Assembly (NCBI RefSeq): GCF_030816935.1 | Contig: NZ_JAUSYO010000001.1 | Span: forward strand, 2,604,001 to 2,668,000 | DNA: 64,000 nt | Reading direction: 5' to 3' | Source of the DNA: Arthrobacter sp. B3I9 | GTDB lineage: Bacteria; Actinomycetota; Actinomycetes; Actinomycetales; Micrococcaceae | Part shown: positions 37,262-45,693 of the stretch, piece by piece | How positions within the stretch are numbered: position 1 is the first letter of the stretch | How the letters are laid out: every line of letters starts with the position of its first letter | Notes under the pieces: generated by a model | Database searches by the model: none | What the model was told of the DNA's origin: nothing | The model's input: only the letters and a program-made list of their open reading frames with translations | Program-made: the position numbers and the translations under genes

Positions 37262-38494
37262 TCACACGGCCGCCTGCCGGGTAACCCGGGCGGTTACGAG
37301 TGCCAGGAGTGCGGCCAGCAAGAGCACCGCTCCACTGGCCAGGAAGGTGCTCTGGTAGCCGAGGGAGTCGAACAAAAGACCTCCCACCGTGGAACCGAGG
37401 GCGATGCACGTCTGGACGACGGCCACCATTAGGCCGCCGCCCTGCTCGGCATTGCGGGGCATGACCTCGGCGACCCAACTCCACCAGCCCACGGGCGCCG
37501 AGGTGCCCAGCAGGCCCCACAGACCCAGAAGAACGACGACGGCGGCGAACGAGCCGCCGAACGGAATCAGAGCCGCCGCGACGAGAGCCATCAGGGCGGG
37601 AATGATGATCAGGGTCCGATGCAGCCCCGGTCCGAGGAAGCGGCCGATCAGCACGGTGCCGGCAAAACCGGACATGCCGAGCACGAGCAAAACGAGGGAA
37701 ATCGCAGTCACGTCGATCCGCGTCACTGTCTCCAGGAAGGGGCGCAGGTACGTGAACAGGATGAACTGGCCCATGAAAAAGGCTCCGCAAGCTGCCATGC
37801 CCCAAGCGACCGGACGGCTATTGAGGGCTGCGAAAATCGTGAAGATACCGCCGGCCCTTGTCGTACGGTGGGGAACCTTCAGGGACGGCAGGCTGACCCA
37901 CAGCCAGACCAAGCAGATGACAGCCACCGGCACCAGGCAGAAGAACGCTCCTCGCCATCCCACGATGGAGCCCAGATAGCTGCCCAGGGGCGCTGCGAGC
38001 ACCGTGGCGAGGGCGTTGCCGCCGTTGACGATCGCCAGGGCGCGGGGCACATGGGTGGTTGGTACCAACCGGATGGCGGTGGCGGCAGACATGGACCAGA
38101 AGCCCCCGATCACCACACCGATGAAAGCCCGTCCGATCATGAAGGGCAGGTATCCCGGGGCCAGCGCGATCAGGGCGCCGGAGACGCCCATCAGCGCCGC
38201 CAGCCCGATAAGCAAGGTCTTGCGGTTCATGCTGCCCGAAAGGCTGGAGATCGACAGGCTGGTCAGCACGGCGAACAGTCCGGAGATCGCAATTCCTTGC
38301 CCGACTGCCCCCTCGGAAACCTGCAGGTCGGCCGCCATTGGAGTAAGCAGGCTGACGGGCATGAATTCGGAGGCGACCAGCGCGAAGGCGCCGAATGATA
38401 AGGCGAGGACCCCGCCCCAGTGCGCAGGGCGGTGGTCGCTGCCGGCCCGTCCCTGCCTTTGTTTGTCAGGGGCGATGGAAGTGTCGGGTGCCAT
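37262..38494 (-). CDS. MFS transporter, DHA1 family exporter (NepI/AraJ-like)
   Basis: 410 residues with 12 predicted membrane helices. ATG 38494 (MAPDTSIAPDKQRQG) has GAGAG upstream; the frame is open further but without a better start. Helix 1 is GVLALSFGAFALVASEFMPV and motif A is replaced by SSLSGSMNRKTLLIG, as in the nucleoside/arabinose exporter group. Likely a proton-driven exporter; substrate unknown. It is divergent from the immunity-like gene at 38694. Confidence 0.88.
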   Translation of the reverse strand: MAPDTSIAPDKQRQGRAGSDHRPAHWGGVLALSFGAFALVASEFMPVSLLTPMAADLQVSEGAVGQGIAISGLFAVLTSLSISSLSGSMNRKTLLIGLAALMGVSGALIALAPGYLPFMIGRAFIGVVIGGFWSMSAATAIRLVPTTHVPRALAIVNGGNALATVLAAPLGSYLGSIVGWRGAFFCLVPVAVICLVWLWVSLPSLKVPHRTTRAGGIFTIFAALNSRPVAWGMAACGAFFMGQFILFTYLRPFLETVTRIDVTAISLVLLVLGMSGFAGTVLIGRFLGPGLHRTLIIIPALMALVAAALIPFGGSFAAVVVLLGLWGLLGTSAPVGWWSWVAEVMPRNAEQGGGLMVAVVQTCIALGSTVGGLLFDSLGYQSTFLASGAVLLLAALLALVTARVTRQAAV

Positions 38495-38693
38495 GAATTT
38501 TCGCTCTCGTTGGTGTCTTTGTCCGGTCCTCCATCGGACCATGGTCCGGCCGCACGAGGGAGTCCCGCTTGATAGGGGTACTGCGAGGGTCCCCATAAGC
38601 CCGATGATGGGCAAAGCCGCGGGGAAGGCTTTGGTTGCCGCATTGGGCGCCGCGATAAAGGGGAACGGTCCGAGCCGTGTGTACGGTACTGAT

Positions 38694-39251
38694 ATGGCTT
38701 CTCCGCAGACGCTAAGCGAGACCGAGCGCCGCCTCGTCGCGACGTGGGCAGCGGACTGCGCTGAGCGGGTCGTGGCGCTATTTGAGGCAGAGGCTCCGGC
38801 AGATGCTCGCCCCCGCGACGCCATCGCCCGGGCCCGGGCCTTCGCTCGCGGTGAACTCACTGCCGCCGAAGAGATCCGCCGACGGTTTGGTGCCGGCCGT
38901 GCCGCACGCGAGGTGAATAGCCCTGCTGCCGTGGCAGCCGCCCGGTCTGCCGCCCAAGCCGCAGCCGTCGCTCACATGGGCGCGCACGCATTGGGGGCAG
39001 CCGCGTATGCCGCGAAAGCGGCCGGACTGGCGGCGCCCGATCGGCCCCAGATGGTCGACGACGAGATCCACTGGCAGCTCGAGCACATGAGCGCCGAAGC
39101 CCGGGCCGCGCTTCGGCGCTTGCCACCACTGGGTGGGAACTCCGCCGGTCCGCTGGCGCCAGGACTTTTTACGTCCGGAATCCTCGCCTCGAGCATCCGC
39201 GCGATCCAGGCCCACTTGGCTCGCCCTGACCAGCCTGGCTCCTGCAGCTGA
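38694..39251 (+). CDS. Imm-5-like putative immunity protein
   Basis: A 185-residue Ala-rich helical protein starting MASPQTLSETERRLVATWAA. It resembles the putative immunity proteins (Imm-5-like, sometimes labelled SbcC-like) with DCAERVVALFEAEAPADARP and RARAFARGELTAAEE motifs. No toxin gene adjoins, and most family members in soil actinobacteria are orphans. The name reflects family annotation only. The start is the first ATG of the conserved region; the frame is open upstream. Confidence 0.6.
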   Translation: MASPQTLSETERRLVATWAADCAERVVALFEAEAPADARPRDAIARARAFARGELTAAEEIRRRFGAGRAAREVNSPAAVAAARSAAQAAAVAHMGAHALGAAAYAAKAAGLAAPDRPQMVDDEIHWQLEHMSAEARAALRRLPPLGGNSAGPLAPGLFTSGILASSIRAIQAHLARPDQPGSCS

Positions 39252-39335
39252 ACCAACCGCCAGCCGGCCTCGTATGCGGCCGGCGGTGGAGTTCATGTCG
39301 CGGTCCGCTACACGCCACCGTTGCACCAAATGGGC

Positions 39336-39760
39336 TCATGAGGCTTCGTCTTCGAAGAACAGCGCCATGGCGTCGGCCGGCCAGTCGGTCGCACGACTCG
39401 TTTCCTTGTCGACGTGGGCAACGTCATGACGCAACGCGACACGTTATTTCCGCGGGAATCGACCATGGCGCACTCGATAAGCGCATCGGGTCCGCGGAAC
39501 TCGCGCACGAAAGACGTGATGGTGATCTCCTGGTCGCCCCGGGCAGGCCGCAGAAAGTCGATCTCCATCCGCCGGACCCAGACCATGAACGGCAATGTGC
39601 CCAGCGTCTCCAGATCCCACCCGATATAGTCCCGCAGGCCCTCCATCCGGTGATCTGCGTAATAGGTCGCGTACCTCCCCGTGCTCACGTGGTTGTAGGG
39701 GTCGAGCTCGGAGAACTTAACCCGGTGCGTGCTCTTGAAAACGATCGGTACCTTCGCCAT
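39336..39760 (-). pseudogene. Acyl-CoA thioesterase (hot-dog, 4HBT type), C-terminal frameshift
   Basis: ATG 39760 follows AAAGGGG. The first 112 residues are a hot-dog thioesterase: HRVKFSELDPYNHVSTGRYA with the active-site Asp and His-Val, then VRRMEIDFLRPARGDQ. After CVMT (near base 39425) the frame departs. One missing base would restore VAHVDKETSRATDWPADAMA and a stop at 39336, the normal family end at about 141 residues. As sequenced it reads on to 39308 with a foreign tail. Possibly still active; possibly a sequencing error. Confidence 0.75.
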
Positions 39761-39901
39761 TGAGCGCCCCTTTCCGTTGTGACGCACCAGCCGGCCGACT
39801 ACCGGGTCCGGCCCGTGATGTTGAACTCTTGCTCAGCTCAACAGGAATACCCAAACCCAGCACAGCCTTGTTCCAGTAGGACCCCGACCATCGGATGGCC
39901 C

Positions 39902-40192
39902 GTGAAAGGACCTCTCTTGCCCACTACCTTCATTCCGTTCACCATGTGCGCCACCGTCCGTGGCAACCACATGCGCTCCTTCCACACCGACCTGGAACGC
40001 CTCACCTCCAGCCACCGCGGGTGGGCACCGCTGGACGTGGTCAAGTCCACCAACACAAAGGCTCTCCTCCGGGGAGCGATTCCACAAAGCGTTCACACCA
40101 CCACGGACGCGAGTCTCTCCCGCTACCTCCAAGATCGCCTTATCACCGATAAAGACATCCACCTCGATCTCGTCGTCAGCATCCAGCGGTAA
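39902..40192 (+). CDS. Hypothetical protein or fragment
   Basis: A frame of about 96 residues from GTG 39902 (KGPLLPTTFIPFTMCATVRG) to SRYLQDRLITDKDIHLDLVV and stop. Composition and codon use look protein-like, but I recognise no family, and there is no ribosome site. Open sequence upstream to 39779 is less convincing. It may be the end of a broken gene. Confidence 0.3.
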   Translation: MKGPLLPTTFIPFTMCATVRGNHMRSFHTDLERLTSSHRGWAPLDVVKSTNTKALLRGAIPQSVHTTTDASLSRYLQDRLITDKDIHLDLVVSIQR

Positions 40193-40232
40193 CAGAAGGC
40201 TTGGGGGCCCGGACCCTAAAACTCAACGACCA

Positions 40233-41096
40233 CTAGCCGCACGGAACTTCTGCGGCTCGTACCGACTCGGTGAGTTGCTTGCGTGCTGCGCCGGGGTTCA
40301 GGTGTTCCGCAGCAGCTCGCGCCCGCATCAAATGTGATGCTGCCTCCTGGCAATTCCCGGCCTGTCGCTCCAGCGCGGACCACAGAAGTTCCGTATAAGT
40401 GTGGCCTGTTGCTTGGTCCTTGGCCGATTCGTCGTGCCACACTTCCAGCGCTTGCTGCAACGGGGCGCGTCCGCCCACGACATCGCCCGCTTCAAACAAC
40501 AACTGGCTTTTCAGACGAAGCAATCCCTCGCGGCTGAGCGGATCAGTATCGACGCGCAGCCCGCGGTCAATCAACTTCGCACTACGGGAGTAGGAGTTGG
40601 AGACTTTGAGGGCAGAGGCGACCGTGAAGTATTCAGCGCCTGAGACTTGGTCGGGGATCCGATCGATCACGTCAGCCGCCTGTTGTGCCAAGACCAGATT
40701 CTCGGCATTTATAGTTCCCGAGAGGGTACCCAGGGCAGTGCGATCGTCCGCGTATTTCGCCGTGAGGTCAGCGTTCTCCTTGGGAAGGGCGGACAGCCTC
40801 TGGATAAGCTGTCCCAGCTCTGTTCTCGCCGCTCGATCGTTCTGTCGAGCGGTTTGTTCGTTGGCGTAGTACGTCGCCGCAATTGAGAAGAGCAGGGCAA
40901 CAAGGGAGACTATGACGGAAACCTGGCGGTACCACGGCCGGCCAGGTTGCGCAGCCGCGGCCCGCAACTTATCCAGGTCGTTTCGAAGGGCCGAGATCTC
41001 CGACTCGACCTGAGACGGAATGTCGTCTGACCCCGTTGTGATGTGCCCGGAAGCCGGGGCAGCAGGATGGTACGGGGGGTGGGGTTGTCCGGCCAA
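40233..41096 (-). CDS. Membrane-anchored helical-repeat protein
   Basis: 287 residues, no known family. A Pro/Gly-rich cytosolic start is followed by a coiled coil (QVESEISALRNDLDKLR), one membrane helix (about 58-76, VSVIVSLVALLFSIAATYYA) and a long helical TPR-like part (about 80-287). TTG 41096 sits right behind GAGGAGGAGAG, unusually close, so the true start may be elsewhere. It follows a 45-residue gene by 14 bases, and a second membrane protein lies just upstream of that. Confidence 0.6.
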   Translation of the reverse strand: MAGQPHPPYHPAAPASGHITTGSDDIPSQVESEISALRNDLDKLRAAAAQPGRPWYRQVSVIVSLVALLFSIAATYYANEQTARQNDRAARTELGQLIQRLSALPKENADLTAKYADDRTALGTLSGTINAENLVLAQQAADVIDRIPDQVSGAEYFTVASALKVSNSYSRSAKLIDRGLRVDTDPLSREGLLRLKSQLLFEAGDVVGGRAPLQQALEVWHDESAKDQATGHTYTELLWSALERQAGNCQEAASHLMRARAAAEHLNPGAARKQLTESVRAAEVPCG

Positions 41097-41110
41097 CTCT
41101 CCTCCTCATC

Positions 41111-41248
41111 TCAAGGTGCCTCTGGCCCCCGTGCAGACGACGGGGCGACCGGTGTCAGTGTCTCTCGGGTGAGTGTGGGCGCAACCGCTCTTGTGAAGTC
41201 GCAGCTGACGCCGAAGATGTCGACGATCCATTGGACGAGGAGCGTCAT
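41111..41248 (-). CDS. Small hydrophobic protein, 45 residues
   Basis: MTLLVQWIVDIFGVSCDFTR begins a short hydrophobic segment, followed by a Thr/Pro/Ala-rich tail. AGAGGAG lies 9 bases before ATG 41248, a good match. Its stop is 14 bases before the TTG of the membrane-anchored protein, so the two probably form an operon. Function unknown. Confidence 0.45.
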   Translation of the reverse strand: MTLLVQWIVDIFGVSCDFTRAVAPTLTRETLTPVAPSSARGPEAP

Positions 41249-41411
41249 TGTTGCTTGCTCCTCTGGTCGCCGCCGGCATGGAGGCTCCATCGGCACCGTC
41301 GAGGATGCGGATTACAACGCGCTGATGGACATTGGAAAGACCGCGCTAATCGATTTCGACCGCCTCACTGCCTGAAAATCGCGCAAGCGAGTCGAGTCCG
41401 AAACGGCGGAG

Positions 41412-42206
41412 TCAAGACTGCTTTGAATTCTGGCCGACCCTTGGCAGGTCCAATGGAACCATTAGCGCCTTCTGCAGTGTAAGGACAATCCTGTGAAAGG
41501 GTTCTGAGACGCCGGCCCTAAACCCCCGGGTGTCTGTGAGAAACGAATTGAGTTCACCCAACGACCAAAGCTCTACTGTCCCTTGTTCTTCAACATGGCG
41601 TAGGTTCTGCTCGAACTCTTTGAAAATCAGATTGAGATAGGTTTCGATGTCCTTAAACTCGGACTGCAAGTCGCGCGGGTGCGCGTTATTGGCAGCCTCG
41701 GACGGATCCATCAGCAGACGTTCGTCGCCCATCGTTGATGTGTCTATTTTTAGATATTCAAATGTTAGCTGGAGGTCGTTCAACCCAAGCAGCTGCTGCT
41801 TGTAGACCTCCGCTGAGATTGTCTTCAGCCCCTCCGCTCTTAAGATCCGCCTGATGCGTTTGACACCGTTGTATGCTTCCAACGTTTGGGTGAGTAGGGA
41901 GCGTAACGCCAAATCCTGCCGCTCCCTTTCGTCATGTAGCCTGTCTGATTCCCGCCTTTGGTTTTCACGTCTTTGCGTCCACTCCTGCTGAAACAGGAAT
42001 GTCGAAATGGCAACGAAAGCACCGAACAAGATGACGCCAGCCACCTGCAAGAAAGTCTTCGCGACTTCATATTCAAGGGTATTAACGTCGATCGCCGGCT
42101 CTCTGAAGTAGAAACTGACAAGGAACAGGGAGACAACGGCAATGAATACAATCGCCAGACCAACCACGATCCAGGTTAGGGCGGATCTTCGTCTAACACG
42201 AGGCAT
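41412..42206 (-). CDS. Hypothetical membrane protein with two helices and a cytosolic helical domain
   Basis: 264 residues; ATG 42206 follows GGAGGAGAG, much like the site of the gene downstream. Membrane helices lie at about 10-32 (LTWIVVGLAIVFIAVVSLFL) and 50-72. The rest is charged and helical (QQEWTQRRENQRRESDRLHD onwards), with no family I recognise. It could work with the next two genes as a membrane complex, judged from proximity only. Confidence 0.6.
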   Translation of the reverse strand: MPRVRRRSALTWIVVGLAIVFIAVVSLFLVSFYFREPAIDVNTLEYEVAKTFLQVAGVILFGAFVAISTFLFQQEWTQRRENQRRESDRLHDERERQDLALRSLLTQTLEAYNGVKRIRRILRAEGLKTISAEVYKQQLLGLNDLQLTFEYLKIDTSTMGDERLLMDPSEAANNAHPRDLQSEFKDIETYLNLIFKEFEQNLRHVEEQGTVELWSLGELNSFLTDTRGFRAGVSEPFHRIVLTLQKALMVPLDLPRVGQNSKQS

Positions 42207-42680
42207 CGAGCTCTCCTCCGCAACTTGAGGGCGCGAATACTAGCAAATATGAATGATCACCTTTGGATCGTTACTGGTGCGTTATTCGGTCCAGTCCCTC
42301 CCCCAACCCTGACGAAAGGTCCACTACCAGCGTCAGCCAAAGGTCAGTTCTGAAAAAATCCACCTGCCAGGTCTGTACAGAAAGACTTCAGCATGCCACC
42401 CGTTACTGCGGCGTTATCAATATGACAGACGTCGTCGCCCAAAACAGTCCCGCAGAATACGAATCCTGTCTTCCTTAGCGTCCGATGAACCGGATCTGCC
42501 GGACATCGGTTCGGACACCACGCCCTCGACGTCCTCGAGGGGGTCGAGTGCGGCAAGTGGATCCAACGAGAGTCCCGTGCGTTGTTCGCTCGATGGGGGC
42601 GATTGATCGCTGACAAGTTTTGTGCTTGCAGAAAACGAATCCCACGCCCGCCGTCTCGGGCCACACCAGGACGAAAACTC
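42207..42680. other. Intergenic stretch
   Basis: 474 bases with no gene, repeat or structure that I can support. It carries the promoter of the membrane protein gene to its left. Confidence 0.4.
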
Positions 42681-44348
42681 TCACGCCCTTGTTGTCTCTC
42701 CCAGTCGGTCGTCGACCCTGATCTTTAGATGGGCCTGTTCGCCCAAAATAGGGAGTGACTTAGCGATGTCAGGTAAGTCCACCCGACAGGCCAGGCCGTC
42801 CCGGTCTTTGTCGAACGTGAGTGCGTGGCGTCGCTCTGGCGGGAGGCCTTCGGTGATCGGGTCGTTGACGTCGTTGGCTCCCCGAACCTCACTATTCCAC
42901 GCGGCCCAGGCAGTGAGCCCCTCGCCTGCCTCGTTCGTCCCGACGTCCACGATAAGAGTGTCTGTCCAGTCTGGGACCTGCTCCAAGTGCTCCCGGAAGC
43001 GGAACCCGCCGTCGCTCTCGACCAGCTTGAATATGCGCAATGTGAGGACGTAGCGAAGCCTGCCGCCATGCCGGGCAGCGCCGACCTCCTCATGTCGCTC
43101 GCGGGCGAGCTCTGCCTCGTGGCGCGGGTCCATGAGGAACGTGCTAGCGAGCGGCACAGGGGTGTCCGCTGTGTCGACGTGCCGGGCTAATTCCTCGTTT
43201 ATTTGGATCGGGCACCAGTGCTCGGCCATCTGCTCGCTCAAGACGACGGGCAGGCCTCGCACCGTCAGGCGCATGTCAGCCTGCCAGACCGGCCAACGGT
43301 CTTCCTCGGGCCAGGATGCCATGTCCGAGGGATAGGCGGGCACCCCCAGCAACATGACGGTCACACCCCATCGGCCGAAAAGGAACCGGCGCAGGCTCTG
43401 GTAGCCCTCTTCCGAATTGACCTCACCGTATCGTCCAGAATGCGATCTGTGAACATAAGCCCGGTGGGCGCCGCGCACGTAGGCACGCTCGATCCGAACG
43501 AGGCCGTCACTCTTGGGACCCACGACAAGCCGGGGTTCTCCATAGTCCGTGGGATCAGTGCCCACCAGACAAAAGATCCGCGAAGCAGGCAGAACCTTTG
43601 GATCAACCGCCTGGGGATCCCAGTCGTCCTTCGGGCGGGGGCGATCACCGAACTTCTTCCCCGGCGTCAAATAGCCGTACATCTTAACCGGCGAGAAGAT
43701 GTCCGAACCGGCCGGCCCAAAGGCCTCCTGAACCCAATCCAGTGCACCGACGTCGAACGCGATCCCGCCATGTGGGGTCCCATAGGTGAATAACCGGGCG
43801 ACGATGTCCTTCGCAGCTCGCCGGCCCCGTTCCGCGCACACCTTCTGGATCATGCTGCGGCAGATGAGCCCGCCCATGGAGTGGGCGACGAGAAACACCT
43901 GCCCCGCACCCGTCTTCGCGCGTATCAGCATCACAAGGTCGTACAAACCCGCCGCCGCCTGCTCAATGTCGAACCCCTTCGCCGTCACGGTCTGCTGAAG
44001 CCTGCCCCACAACCGTGCGAGAACGCCTTCCGGTGCCGGTTCGGTAAACGTCGTGGCAGCCTGGTCGTAGAAGCGGTACACCCACAGGGACTCCATCGGC
44101 AGCGAACCGTCCTCGGCGTCCTTAAGGAACTGATGCTGGTCACCGCGGACAAGAAGACGGTAGTTCTCGTCGACCATCAGCCGCAACATTGGCCCTTCGA
44201 ACTGATAAAACGTAGGATCACCGTCCCCACCCACCCGCACGTGCGTGGCTCCCTCATTGAACCCGTAAAACGGATCGTCAACTTGCGTATTTATGCCAGC
44301 CGTAGGTCCCGCATATCCACGAATGTAAATAACTGGAAGTCTCTGCAT
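42681..44348 (-). CDS. Alpha/beta hydrolase (PGAP1/lipase-like), paralogue of the gene at 9263
   Basis: 555 residues from ATG 44348 (MQRLPVIYIRGYAGPTAG); GAGG lies 5 bases upstream, while GTG 44363 has no site. YIRGYAG is the oxyanion strand, VAHSMGGL gives nucleophile Ser157 and YGTPHGG follows. It shares with the 9263 protein FYGFN-type and WVYRFYD motifs, similar length and the lack of a signal peptide. The two C-terminal halves look unrelated to known families and may choose the substrate. Confidence 0.75.
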   Translation of the reverse strand: MQRLPVIYIRGYAGPTAGINTQVDDPFYGFNEGATHVRVGGDGDPTFYQFEGPMLRLMVDENYRLLVRGDQHQFLKDAEDGSLPMESLWVYRFYDQAATTFTEPAPEGVLARLWGRLQQTVTAKGFDIEQAAAGLYDLVMLIRAKTGAGQVFLVAHSMGGLICRSMIQKVCAERGRRAAKDIVARLFTYGTPHGGIAFDVGALDWVQEAFGPAGSDIFSPVKMYGYLTPGKKFGDRPRPKDDWDPQAVDPKVLPASRIFCLVGTDPTDYGEPRLVVGPKSDGLVRIERAYVRGAHRAYVHRSHSGRYGEVNSEEGYQSLRRFLFGRWGVTVMLLGVPAYPSDMASWPEEDRWPVWQADMRLTVRGLPVVLSEQMAEHWCPIQINEELARHVDTADTPVPLASTFLMDPRHEAELARERHEEVGAARHGGRLRYVLTLRIFKLVESDGGFRFREHLEQVPDWTDTLIVDVGTNEAGEGLTAWAAWNSEVRGANDVNDPITEGLPPERRHALTFDKDRDGLACRVDLPDIAKSLPILGEQAHLKIRVDDRLGETTRA

Positions 44349-44464
44349 TACAACCTCGGGCACCGCAACCGCTGCTCCTCGTTGCTCTTCATTTTCCTAT
44401 CTCCCGTCGCCCTTGCTAAACAGATCATGGCGAAAGAACCGTTACGCAGGCGTTACCACTTATG

Positions 44465-44858
44465 ATTTACGTGCTTTCGGCACTGGATCAGATGTGCCGC
44501 GGCCTGAAGAAGCCAAGAGGCGCCACCGTTGAGCGGGTTCTCTCCGACAACGGATCGGCCTACAAATCCCACCTCTGGCGGGACACCTGCCGGGAACTGA
44601 ACATCAAGGTCAAGAAGACCCGCCCCTACCGCCCGCAGACCAATGGAAAGATCGAACGGTTCCACCGGACCCTCGCCGACGGGTGGGCTTTCAAGCGCTT
44701 CTACGCCTCGGAATCAGCCCGCAGAAACGCGCTCCCGGGCATGGCTGCACCACTACAATCACCACAGGCCCCACACGGCAATCGGAGGCCGCCCGCCCAT
44801 CAGCCGCTTAACCAACCTGCCTGGCCAGTACATCAGGCCTGCCGGGGAGACCGCCTGA
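44465..44858 (+). mobile_element. IS481-type transposase C-terminal remnant, frameshifted
   Basis: It carries the integrase-core end of an IS481 transposase: VERVLSDNGSAYKSHLW (second catalytic Asp), YRPQTNGKIERFHRTLADG (catalytic Glu). After a shift near 44745 it reads WLHHYNHHRPHTAIGGRPPI to a stop at 44858. The N-terminal helix-turn-helix and first Asp are missing, so it is inactive. Confidence 0.75.
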
Positions 44859-44892
44859 TGGACCCGCTCAATGCTGGCAACCGCCGCATTAC

Positions 44893-44911
44893 CGCCGGTT
44901 TTTCACCGGCG
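44893..44911 (+). terminator. 7-bp GC stem-loop with T-rich loop
   Basis: CGCCGGT and ACCGGCG flank a TTTTC loop 34 bases after the transposase remnant. It may be a terminator or part of the IS end. Confidence 0.4.
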
Positions 44912-44953
44912 CGACGTGGGCGGCCAGGGATAAGGGGGCCTCCTCCATCCTGA

Positions 44954-45404
44954 ACCCAGCAGGAGCTTCGCATGTGAAATAGATCCACTGCCGTTAAAAC
45001 CAGATTGTCTGCGGAGGGCGGAGCCAGGATAGCGTTGTTTCTCCAAGCCCTGGCCCGGCCGGAAAAGGGACTCTGCCGCTTCACCGACCATCAGGACGGA
45101 CAGCCGGCACCAACCATCCCCGTGGGCTACCGGATGTCCGTCAATGGGCAGGCCACCCGGGCCGCCCGGAATTTTTCCGAGGCCCACGCGCGCGCCTTCT
45201 CATGGCCATTGCCCGGATTCACCGACCTTAATGCCAGGACGGCGGCGTGTGCCGGATCAGGACCGTGTGCCGGCGGACCCTATGCATGCGGGCCCAGGTC
45301 CGCTCAATACCTATTCGTCCCGCATCCAGACGAATGGCTGGGGACAGGACCTACGAACTCCTCAAAGGAGACAAGTCGCGCGCTGACTCGACGCGAGGTG
45401 GCCT
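44954..45404. other. Non-coding stretch
   Basis: Frames on both strands lack family features and ribosome sites. Nothing further can be supported. Confidence 0.35.
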
Positions 45405-45659
45405 TTAGATTAAATCCAGCCTGCGTGCGCGGGCGATCGACTCGACGTGGGGGTCATCAGCGGCGGTGGCGAGATCTGCCTCGGTCGTTTCCGCTGTGAA
45501 AAGCTCGTCATCAATCCGGGTGCGTACCCGGAAACCGGTCGGAACGTACCCCTCTGTGTTCACCCTAACGATGACCCGGGTAAGTCCGGACTCGCTCGCG
45601 TCCGACTCCCCGGCCAGGTGGTTGCCGTCTTCGTCGTCAAACCGCAAAATTTTCGACAC
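45405..45659 (-). CDS. Small subtilase-propeptide-like protein
   Basis: 84 residues starting MSKILRFDDEDGNHLAG. The C-terminal half (GFRVRTRIDDELFTAETTEA, then DLATAADDPHVESIARARRL) resembles the prodomain end found just before the catalytic domain in many subtilases (xVxxLAxDPxVxxIExxRxL). The adjacent S8 protease lies 34 bases upstream in the same orientation. I infer that it may act in trans as an inhibitor or folding helper of that protease. No signal peptide. Confidence 0.55.
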   Translation of the reverse strand: MSKILRFDDEDGNHLAGESDASESGLTRVIVRVNTEGYVPTGFRVRTRIDDELFTAETTEADLATAADDPHVESIARARRLDLI

Positions 45660-45693
45660 GTTTCAAGCTTACGCCGCGTCAGCGGCACTTGAA

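Noticed and set aside
37619..38398. Plus-strand frame opposite the MFS exporter
   Set aside because: Gln/Gly/Asp-rich shadow without features.
38495..38693. MerR-type promoter dyad near GGGGTAC / GGTCCCC
   Set aside because: The dyad is imperfect, and no MerR regulator or metal gene adjoins.
41043..41375. Plus-strand 110-residue gene
   Set aside because: It overlaps the minus-strand 45-residue gene, which has the better ribosome site and operon context.
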